A DNA stretch of 15,683 nt from Pseudomonadota bacterium (GTDB taxonomy: Bacteria > Myxococcota_A > UBA796 > SXON01): contig SXOM01000445.1 of the NCBI GenBank assembly GCA_005776735.1, positions 1 to 15,683 on the forward strand, given 5' to 3'. Shown in pieces: positions 1-5,635 of this stretch. How positions within the stretch are numbered: position 1 is the stretch's first letter; every line of letters begins with the position of its first letter. Both the position numbers and the translations under genes were made by a program. The notes under the pieces were generated by a model that was not told where the DNA came from, ran no database searches, and saw nothing but the letters and a program-made list of their open reading frames with translations.

Positions 1-1
1 C

Positions 2-225
2 CTCCCGCCGCTGCCACTGCTTCGGATCGCGAGAGGTGTGGAACACCGGAAGGATCTCGACATAGTCAGGGTACTCCCCGAACAGCACGACGTAAGGGAA
101 CCTGCGGACGATCGCCTGCCGGATGCGGCCTTCAACCCGCCGGTGTGCCTTGGGGTTGCGCTGCACCGCCGCAAACGCGACTTCGACGCACCCCAGCACT
201 CGTCCCCGAGGCCCTCTCGCCGCTG
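2..225 (-). pseudogene. RelE/ParE-family toxin remnant, frameshifted and cut by the window edge
   Basis: Reading the minus strand from about 199 to 2 gives a chain with the conserved core and end of RelE/ParE toxins: AAVQRNPKAHRRVEG, then RRFPYVVLFGE, then VFHTSRDPKQWQRR. These match the family pattern R-FPY-(x)-VxFxxRxDPxxW. The residues normally just before this, QRREGLGDE (225-199), are present but in another frame. Restoring one base near 195-198 would join them as GLGDE-C-LGCVEVAF. Further upstream the typical LEAAA helix is back in the first frame, suggesting a second lesion that removed the WYE segment. No intact start codon or antitoxin gene is visible in 226-396. A working toxin of this family would be a ribosome-dependent or gyrase-directed poison, but this copy looks dead unless the sequence contains errors. 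The last residues lie outside the window. Confidence 0.6.
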
Positions 226-396
226 CTTCGAGGGAAGGCTCTCGGATCGGGTCATCGGGTTCGCGGCAGTCACCGCGCCGATGCCCGACCTCGTTGACCG
301 CACGCTCGCCCTTCGCTGGCTCGGGGGCCTCCCCGACGAGGCACGCCGGTTGAAGAAACTCGGCGCCAAGGACGGCCCGGTCAGGGTGCAGGCGGG
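226..396. other. Stretch with no recognisable gene
   Basis: Between the toxin remnant and the end of the porin gene I see no frame with recognisable protein similarity, no clear terminator and no promoter. One minus-strand frame stays open, but in DNA of this GC content that is expected by chance. It may hold the decayed antitoxin and toxin start. Confidence 0.4.
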
Positions 397-1578
397 TCAG
401 AACGTAGCATCCACCAGGAGGGAACCGCCCCACTCGGCCCGGTCCAGCGACGCGCGATCACCGAAGAAGGTCGACGCGCCGGCCTGAACCTTGAACTTGT
501 GCCCATTGAGGTAGAGGTTGGCGCCAACCGTGGCTTCGTTCGGTTGTTCGGCCACGGTCGCGAGCAGCGTCGGATCTGTCCCGTCGAAGGCGCCCAATCT
601 CGCGTATCGAGCCGCCACCTCGACCTGGGGTGCGACCATGTACGAGGCCTGCGTGACCACCCCCCAACCCGACCGGGTGTACTCGACCGCCGCCACCCCG
701 GCCTCGTCGACGCCGTCGATGTGGTCGACAGACGCCTCGCGCAGGATCCATTCGGCCTCCACGGCGAGCCCCCGCCACTTGAACACCGCATCCGCGGCCG
801 CATGCGTGTAGTCGGTGGTGCCGAGCTCGTACACCGTGGAGGTGGTGCCACGTGCGCGGGCGCTGCCGTGGTTGAAGGCGCCGGCCACCCCGAGCGCGAG
901 ACCCGGGGCGGTGCGACGAGCCAGGTCGCCCTCGCTGTCGTCGTCGATCGGTCCCAGGGGCCGGACCTCGACGCGCCCCACGAACAGTCCGCCGGGAGGT
1001 CGTGCGTCAAGCTGGTGGATCCCGGAGCCGCCGAAGACGCCGAGACGGTAGGCCACCACGGAGTCCGCGCCACCGAGCCGGTCGGACCCCACGACCACCC
1101 CGAGGTCGCGGTCGAGCGCGAACTCCGAGATCACCCGCGGTCGATCCGGCAACTGGAGCGCGAACTCCCGAATGGTACGCAGGCGATCGAAGGGAACGAA
1201 CGCCTGGCCCACCCGGACCATGAGGTTCGGGTTCTGCGTGAAGTCGAAGTAGGCGTCGAAGACCGGGCTGGTGGCCCCGTCGCGGAAGTCGCGCTGCGCC
1301 ACCGCGAGCTGGAGCACCCAGCGTGTGTGCTCGGAGAGGAGGTGCCCGCCCAACCATAGTCGGGCCGTGCTCAACTGCGTTTGCAGCTCGGGTTCGGCCG
1401 AACCGCCCGCCTCGGCGGCGGGCACCGAGACGAGCTCGCGGAGTTGCACCCGCCCCCGTAAGGTCAGCGAGAATCGACCGTCGCCCGAGGCAACGGTGAC
1501 GCCCGACCCGGGGGCCGCCGACACCGCCGGGACCGCCGGCTCGGCCGCGAGCGCGGGCAACAGCAGCGGGAGGATCAT
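397..1578 (-). CDS. OprO/OprP-like (phosphate-selective porin type) outer-membrane porin
   Basis: This 393-residue protein has a short signal peptide (MILPLLLPALAAEP), then alternating beta-strand segments and a terminal phenylalanine (VDATF), the usual end of an outer-membrane barrel. Family-typical stretches are the early strand FSLTLRGRVQLR, the segment NPNLMVRVGQAFVPFDR, GLALGVAGAFN, and FKWRGLAVEAEW. I assign it to the phosphate-selective porin O/P family from memory of those patterns. The start is fixed by ATGA overlap with the modC stop and by GGAG five bases upstream. As last gene of a molybdate-type ABC operon it most likely passes the oxyanion across the outer membrane. The substrate is inferred from context: phosphate, sulfate or arsenate cannot be excluded. 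Confidence is high that it is a porin and lower for its ligand. Confidence 0.8.
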   Translation of the reverse strand: MILPLLLPALAAEPAVPAVSAAPGSGVTVASGDGRFSLTLRGRVQLRELVSVPAAEAGGSAEPELQTQLSTARLWLGGHLLSEHTRWVLQLAVAQRDFRDGATSPVFDAYFDFTQNPNLMVRVGQAFVPFDRLRTIREFALQLPDRPRVISEFALDRDLGVVVGSDRLGGADSVVAYRLGVFGGSGIHQLDARPPGGLFVGRVEVRPLGPIDDDSEGDLARRTAPGLALGVAGAFNHGSARARGTTSTVYELGTTDYTHAAADAVFKWRGLAVEAEWILREASVDHIDGVDEAGVAAVEYTRSGWGVVTQASYMVAPQVEVAARYARLGAFDGTDPTLLATVAEQPNEATVGANLYLNGHKFKVQAGASTFFGDRASLDRAEWGGSLLVDATF

Positions 1579-2222
1579 TGGAACTCCAGGTGACCGCCGG
1601 CCACGCGCACCACGCGCTCGGCCAACTCCGATACGTCGTCGGCGTCGTGCGTGACGAGCAAGACCCGCGCGGTCTCCTTGGCCAGCACCGCGCGGAGGGC
1701 CTCCCGCATCCGTCGACGCAACGGAAGGTCCAGCGAGCCGAAGGGCTCGTCGAGGAGCAGCAGCTCGGGGCGCGGCGCGAGCGCTCGCGCCAACGCAACC
1801 CGTTGCGCCTGGCCCCCGGACAGCTCGCCGGGGCGGGCGGTCAGCCGCGCGCCCAGCTCCACGAGCTCGGCCAGCTCCCGCACTCGGGCATCGCGTTCTC
1901 CCCGCCCCCACCGGTGCAACCCGAAGCCGATGTTGCCCGCCACGTCCAGGTGCGGGAACAGGGCGCTGCCCTGGACGACCAGGCCCACGCCGCGGTCCCG
2001 CGCGGGCAGGTCCACGCCAGAGGCCCCATCGAACAGGACCCGCGGCCCCAATGCAATCCGCCCGCCGGTGGGGCGCACCAGCCCGGCCACCGCACGAAGC
2101 ACCGTGGTCTTCCCCGCACCCGACGGGCCGACCAGCGCCGTGACCCGAGTGTCAGAATCGAACCCCAACGCGTAGGTGAACGTCCCCACCCGCCCGCGTA
2201 CATCCACCGCGAGCGCACTCAC
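1575..2222 (-). CDS. modC: Molybdate-type ABC transporter ATP-binding protein, short form
   Basis: This 215-residue ATPase energises oxyanion import. All nucleotide-binding elements are visible: Walker A GPSGAGKT (32-39), Q-loop glutamine 84, signature LSGGQ (134-138), Walker B LLLLD with catalytic E159, and switch H192 (VTHD). Classical ModC is about 350 residues with a C-terminal TOBE domain that binds molybdate. Here the protein stops right after the ATPase core (GGHLEFQ), so the TOBE domain is absent. The GTG start at 2222 overlaps the modB stop as GTGA, and the gene's own stop overlaps the porin start as ATGA. A longer open frame upstream (to 2783) runs over modB and is not used. The Mo assignment rests on modA and modB; the ATPase alone could serve another anion. 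Confidence 0.88.
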   Translation of the reverse strand: MSALAVDVRGRVGTFTYALGFDSDTRVTALVGPSGAGKTTVLRAVAGLVRPTGGRIALGPRVLFDGASGVDLPARDRGVGLVVQGSALFPHLDVAGNIGFGLHRWGRGERDARVRELAELVELGARLTARPGELSGGQAQRVALARALAPRPELLLLDEPFGSLDLPLRRRMREALRAVLAKETARVLLVTHDADDVSELAERVVRVAGGHLEFQ

Positions 2223-2872
2223 CGCGCCCCCGATCGGGTCACCATGTACAACACCGAACCCGCCAGGCCCGACAACAACACCGTGAGCAGCGCGGCGTCG
2301 CCGCCGCGCCCGGCCTGCACCGCGTCGTACACCGCGAGGCTCGCGGTCTGCGTGCGGCCCGGGATGTTCCCGGCCACCATCACCGTCGCACCGAACTCCC
2401 CCATCGCCCGCGCGAACGCCAATGCGGTGCCCCCCACGACGCTCCTCCACGCAAGCGGCACGGACACCTCGCGGAACACCTCCCACTCGGTCCGCCCGAG
2501 GGTGCGTGCGATGTCCTCCAACTGGGGGTCCACCTGCTCGAAGCCGGCCTGAACCGCACGAAACATAAATGGAAACGCTGAAATCGCCGCTGCCAAGACC
2601 GCGGCCGCAGGGGTGAACACCAGGGAGCCGCCGGTGGCCACCTCCCAAGCCCGGCCGACGAGCGAAGATCGACCAATCCCGAGGAGCAGCAGGTATCCGA
2701 GCACCGTCGGAGGCAGCAGCATGGGCAACATCACCACGGTGGAGACCGCGTCGGCCCACCGCTCGCGCCGCCGCGCCAACCATCGGGCACAGGGGACGCC
2801 GGTCACGACGACCAGGATCGTGGCCGTTGTTGCCACAGCCAACGAACGGAGCAGGAGGTCGACCATGTTCAT
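2219..2872 (-). CDS. modB: Molybdate ABC transporter permease
   Basis: This 217-residue inner-membrane protein has about five hydrophobic spans (roughly 8-27, 43-66, 87-108, 145-165, 192-212). The EAA loop that docks on the ATPase is at about 119-141 (LEDIARTLGR ... VSVPLAW). The segment GEFGATVMVAGNIPGRTQT (158-176) followed by SLAVYDAVQAG is a hallmark of ModB permeases and separates them from CysT/W sulfate and Pst phosphate permeases. Length is normal for ModB. The first ATG (2872) overlaps the modA stop as ATGA. A second ATG two codons later is possible. Its stop overlaps the modC start. Confidence 0.92.
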   Translation of the reverse strand: MNMVDLLLRSLAVATTATILVVVTGVPCARWLARRRERWADAVSTVVMLPMLLPPTVLGYLLLLGIGRSSLVGRAWEVATGGSLVFTPAAAVLAAAISAFPFMFRAVQAGFEQVDPQLEDIARTLGRTEWEVFREVSVPLAWRSVVGGTALAFARAMGEFGATVMVAGNIPGRTQTASLAVYDAVQAGRGGDAALLTVLLSGLAGSVLYMVTRSGAR

Positions 2873-3657
2873 TCGCTCGGCCGGACGAAGCCGTACCGTT
2901 CCATCACCGGCCGGCCCAGCGTTCCGGTCACCAACCCGATCATCTTGCGCCCCGCTTCGGGACGCTCGGCGGCGGTCGGGATCGCCGCCACCTGGACCAA
3001 CGGATCGTGCAGGGATGCATCGATCGGCGTGTAGGCGGCGCCTTCCCTCGCCAGCGCCAAGGACAACGCCACGATGCCGGCATCGGCGTTCCCCGAGTCC
3101 ACCAACTGTACGGCCTGCGCGATGTTCTCCCCGAGCACCAGCCGGGGCCGCACGGTCTCCAGTTGGCCCGACGAGGCGAGCGCCTGCTCCGCCGCCCGCC
3201 CGTACGGCGCGTGCTCCGGGTTGGCGATGGCCACAAACCGAAACGCAGGGTCGGACAACCCCGCGAGCGACGCGGGCGGCGCGCGGCCCGGCGGCGCCAC
3301 CAGGACGAGGCGCCCGAGGGCGTACTCCACGCGGGTGCCGGCCCGGACCAGGCCGGCGCGGTCCAGGCGATCGATGAAGTCGACACTCGCTGCGAAGAAC
3401 ACGTCCGCCCGCGCGCCCTGTTCGAGCTGGGTGGTGAACGCGCCCGTCGATCCGAAGGACAACGTCGGCGCGCAGCCGTAGGTGGCGGCGTACTGCGCGG
3501 CGAGCTCGGTGAGGGCCGGCGCGAGGTCGGCCGCCGCGAGCACCAGCGGCGCCTCGCAGGCCACGGGAGCCGCGCCGGTGGTCGCCGGCGCCGCGGCCGG
3601 GCCCGGGGGCCCCTCGCCGCACGCACCGAGCCACCACAGGCAGACCGCCGCCCTCAC
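2869..3657 (-). CDS. modA: Molybdate/tungstate-binding lipoprotein
   Basis: This 262-residue periplasmic binding protein captures the oxyanion and delivers it to ModB. The N-terminus is a short lipoprotein signal ending in LGAC (cysteine 13), followed by a Gly/Pro/Ala linker to about 34. The mature domain starts LVLAAADLAPALTELA (38 on) and has the ligand-loop pattern FGSTGAFTTQLEQGARADVFF (68-88) with S70/T71, then D93 and the YALGRLVLVAP hinge strand, as in ModA. Near the end, DAGIVALSLAL is the second-lobe signature. The GTG start at 3657 overlaps the regulator stop as GTGA. Molybdate and tungstate cannot be told apart by eye. Confidence 0.88.
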   Translation of the reverse strand: MRAAVCLWWLGACGEGPPGPAAAPATTGAAPVACEAPLVLAAADLAPALTELAAQYAATYGCAPTLSFGSTGAFTTQLEQGARADVFFAASVDFIDRLDRAGLVRAGTRVEYALGRLVLVAPPGRAPPASLAGLSDPAFRFVAIANPEHAPYGRAAEQALASSGQLETVRPRLVLGENIAQAVQLVDSGNADAGIVALSLALAREGAAYTPIDASLHDPLVQVAAIPTAAERPEAGRKMIGLVTGTLGRPVMERYGFVRPSE

Positions 3658-4634
3658 GCCGCCGTCCCGATGTGTTGCAGATCGTAGCCGCCGAGGCGCT
3701 CGTAGTCGGCACGCACCGCCGGCGCCCGCAGGACGTCGAGGAGGGACGCCACCACGGGCAGCGCCAGGAAACGCCGAGGTACGACCAGCCGGTACGCTTC
3801 GTGCTCCCATGGCGAAAACGACAGGCCGAACGCCCGCGCCGCGGCCGCCGTGGCCACACCGGCGTCGGCGAGGCCGCTCGCGACCGCCTCGGCCACCGCG
3901 AGGTGGCCCCTGGCCGCGGTTCGGTAACCGGGGAGGCGCTCGCCCACGACGCCCGCCACGGCGAGCCGCTCGTCGAGCAGGCGTCGGCTCCCGGACCCGG
4001 TCTCGCGGTTCACCAGGCGCACGCCGGGCCGCGCCAGGTCTTCGGCCCCGGCCAGCGCCAGCGGGTTGCCGGGCGCGACCACCAGGCCCTGCTCCCACAC
4101 CGCCAGGTGCACCACCTCCGCGTCGAGCCCCGCCGCCGCGACGCGCGCGGCGGTGTCGGGCAGGTGGCTGCCCGCGACGTGCACTTCGCCCCGAGCGAGG
4201 CGCCCCAGCGACGCGGTGCTGCCCGACTCGACCCAGAGCAGGTGGACGCCGTGCCGCTCGGCCAGGCGCGCCACGAGGATGGCCGTGCCCGGATCGCAGC
4301 CCGCGAGCACGACCGTGGGTCGGCCTTCGCCCCCACCCCCCGGGAGCCCGTGGGGCGCGCCCAGGGGGAGCTCGACGTCGCGCTCCCCCACGCGCACCAC
4401 GCACGACGGGGCCACGGGAGGGAGGGGCCCGGCCCCGCCGAGGCCGAACAACGCCTCGACGGGGGTGCCGAGCGCCCGGGCGAGCCGAAGGGCGGTGTCG
4501 GTGCCGGGGATGGCGCGACCCGCCTCCACCGCTGCGTATGCCTGGCGCGAGAGGCCCACCGTGTCGGCGAGCGCGGTCGCGGTGAGCCCGGCGCGTGTAC
4601 GCGCCGCGCGGAGGTGTACGTGGAGCGCAGACAC
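3654..4634 (-). CDS. XRE-family regulator with PBP-like ligand-sensing domain
   Basis: This 326-residue cytoplasmic protein has two parts. Residues about 5-62 form an XRE/Cro helix-turn-helix (LTATALADTVGLSRQAYAAVEAGR, then LRLARALGTPVEALF). Residues about 105-310 are a periplasmic-binding-protein-like domain with AGSHLPD (154-160) and VNRETGSGSRRLLDERL, matching the PBP_like domain otherwise found fused to MoeA or LysR/ModE-type DNA-binding domains. There is no signal peptide. It probably senses molybdate, tungstate or a pterin-bound form and controls the operon it leads, replacing ModE. The GTG start at 4634 lacks a ribosome site, but a TTGACG -35 lies upstream at a spacing that would give a leaderless message. 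The stop overlaps modA (GTGA). Regulator role is confident; the ligand is inferred. Confidence 0.85.
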   Translation of the reverse strand: MSALHVHLRAARTRAGLTATALADTVGLSRQAYAAVEAGRAIPGTDTALRLARALGTPVEALFGLGGAGPLPPVAPSCVVRVGERDVELPLGAPHGLPGGGGEGRPTVVLAGCDPGTAILVARLAERHGVHLLWVESGSTASLGRLARGEVHVAGSHLPDTAARVAAAGLDAEVVHLAVWEQGLVVAPGNPLALAGAEDLARPGVRLVNRETGSGSRRLLDERLAVAGVVGERLPGYRTAARGHLAVAEAVASGLADAGVATAAAARAFGLSFSPWEHEAYRLVVPRRFLALPVVASLLDVLRAPAVRADYERLGGYDLQHIGTAA

Positions 4635-4640
4635 GCCCCA

Positions 4641-4669
4641 GGCGTAGCGTCGGGGCTACATCACGTCAA
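4641..4669 (-). promoter_or_regulatory. Candidate leaderless promoter of the regulator-modABC-porin operon
   Basis: The minus strand reads TTGACG (4669-4664), 17 bases, TACGCC (4646-4641), 6 bases, GTG start. The -35 fits the sigma-70 consensus in 5 of 6 positions but the -10 is weak. It lies within the 12-bp element (4662-4673) repeated upstream of the RHH gene. Distance from element to start codon is identical in both. Confidence 0.5.
4644..4659. promoter_or_regulatory. Inverted repeat, candidate operator of the mod operon
   Basis: GTAGC and GCTAC form perfect 5-bp arms around a 6-bp spacer (GTCGGG). The repeat sits between the -35 and -10 positions of the regulator promoter, where a bound repressor would block transcription. 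Arms are short, so a chance match is possible. Confidence 0.35.
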
Positions 4670-4673
4670 GCCC
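4662..4673 (-). repeat. 12-bp direct repeat, copy 1 (GGGCTTGACGTG)
   Basis: Exact copy of 4908-4919, 246 bp apart. Each contains the -35 hexamer of the following gene and ends at the same distance from its start codon. Confidence 0.75.
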
Positions 4674-4676
4674 ACT

Positions 4677-4880
4677 TTACATGCGGGGCGGCGTACGCTC
4701 CGCGCACGCTTCGTCGTATTCGCGCTCCCACGCCGCGATGGCATGGGCCGCACCGCGCAGGACCAATTGGGCTTCGGCCGCGCGCGCCAACCACCCCGAA
4801 AGTGTGGCCCCATCGGCCTCGGCCGCGTCGCGGACCCGCTCGACGAGCTCAACCGGCAAGGTAACGGAGAGGCGTTCCAT
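4677..4880 (-). CDS. Small ribbon-helix-helix DNA-binding protein, antitoxin-like
   Basis: This 67-residue protein begins RLSVTLPVELVERV (3-16), the beta-strand and first helix of MetJ/Arc/CopG repressors, then a turn (EADGATLSGWLARA) and second helix to about 41. The C-terminal tail (WEREYDEACAE) is acidic, as in antitoxins that wrap a partner toxin. Normally such an antitoxin precedes a PIN/VapC or similar toxin; here the next gene, 43 bp on, is the mod regulator, so it is an orphan antitoxin or a recruited repressor. The ATG has no ribosome site and lies 6 bases after a -10, suggesting a leaderless message. A quasi-palindrome overlaps the -10 and could be its own operator. Confidence 0.78.
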   Translation of the reverse strand: MERLSVTLPVELVERVRDAAEADGATLSGWLARAAEAQLVLRGAAHAIAAWEREYDEACAERTPPRM

Positions 4881-4882
4881 CC

Positions 4883-4900
4883 CGTCGTCATACGACTACG
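4883..4900. promoter_or_regulatory. Quasi-palindrome over the RHH gene -10, candidate operator
   Basis: CGTcGTC-ATAC-GACtACG: 7-base arms with one mismatch around a 4-base centre. It covers the whole -10 hexamer of the RHH promoter. Ribbon-helix-helix repressors commonly bind such short palindromes in their own promoter. Confidence 0.4.
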
Positions 4901-4915
4901 CTCCCGCCACGTCAA
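4887..4915 (-). promoter_or_regulatory. Candidate leaderless promoter of the RHH gene
   Basis: The minus strand reads TTGACG (4915-4910), 17 bases, TATGAC (4892-4887), then 6 bases to ATG. The -35 matches 5 of 6 and the -10 4 of 6 consensus bases. Transcription would start at or very near the A of the ATG. Confidence 0.65.
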
Positions 4916-4919
4916 GCCC
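4908..4919 (-). repeat. 12-bp direct repeat, copy 2 (GGGCTTGACGTG)
   Basis: Identical to 4662-4673. It holds the RHH gene -35 with five flanking bases conserved beyond what a -35 alone would explain, so it may also be a protein-binding site. Confidence 0.75.
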
Positions 4920-4993
4920 GCGCGCCGCACGCGGTGCCCGCACGCGCCGATCGAGGTCGGGACGGTCGCGGGGCGCCGCCCCGACCCGAGCCC

Positions 4994-5635
4994 CTATTCG
5001 CCGCAGCCGCAGCCGCCCGTGAACTCGACCGCGTTGGCCGCGACCCAGCCCTGCCACCCCTCCCGGGCGATGAAGCCGGCGAGCACCAGCGCCACCACGC
5101 TGTCTGCCCACCACCAGCTCGGCACCATCAGGTAGATCGCGCTGCCGGCGAGGAGCACGGTCGAGAGCTGGATGCAGGCGCGGGAGCAGGCGGCGTCCAT
5201 CGCGAGCGTACGGCTGTCGAGCGCCGCGGCGGCGGCAAGCTTGGCCCGCCAGAGAAAGGCCATCCCTGCGAGGCTCACGACGCTCACCACCGTCGCGGGC
5301 AGCGTGCTCACCGGGTGGCCGCCGGTCGCGAGCTGCGCTGCGGCGCCGAACGCGGTGACACCGGCGAGGACCAGGAACAACGTGCTGATCCAGCGGGTCG
5401 CGCGCCGTTCTTGCCCGCGTTGGGTCGTGGCGCACCCGGGCGGTCGCGTGAGTTTCCACCACACCACCGCGGCCGAACCGACCTCGACCCAGGAGTCCAG
5501 GCCAAAACCGAAGAGCGCCACCGACTCGTCCGCCACGCCGAACCCCATGGCCACCACGCCCTCGACGACGTTCCACGCGATGGTCAGCCCCGCGAGCACG
5601 CGGGCGCGGCGTGGCCAGTCGGGCGGCGCGCTCAA
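4994..5635 (-). CDS. Cation-efflux-like (CDF-type) integral membrane protein without cytoplasmic domain
   Basis: This 213-residue protein has about six hydrophobic spans and resembles the membrane half of cation diffusion facilitators. Recognisable pieces are ESVALFGFGLDSWVEV (37-52, with D47) and LAMDAACSRACIQLS (144-158, D147), followed by WWWADSVVAL (174-183, D178). Full CDF proteins have HxxxD pairs in spans 2 and 5; here the histidines are absent while aspartates remain, and the C-terminal metal-chaperone-like domain is missing. Instead it ends in FTGGCGCGE, a possible two-cysteine metal site. The TTG at 5635 overlaps the FHA stop (TTGA), suggesting translational coupling. A GTG at residue 13 is another possible start. 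Function as a metal transporter is plausible but not proven by the residues seen. Confidence 0.72.
   Translation of the reverse strand: MSAPPDWPRRARVLAGLTIAWNVVEGVVAMGFGVADESVALFGFGLDSWVEVGSAAVVWWKLTRPPGCATTQRGQERRATRWISTLFLVLAGVTAFGAAAQLATGGHPVSTLPATVVSVVSLAGMAFLWRAKLAAAAALDSRTLAMDAACSRACIQLSTVLLAGSAIYLMVPSWWWADSVVALVLAGFIAREGWQGWVAANAVEFTGGCGCGE

Noticed and set aside
38..487. 149-residue plus-strand ORF
   Set aside because: Overlaps the toxin remnant and the porin end on the other strand, has no ribosome site and no recognisable domain; expected by chance at this GC content.
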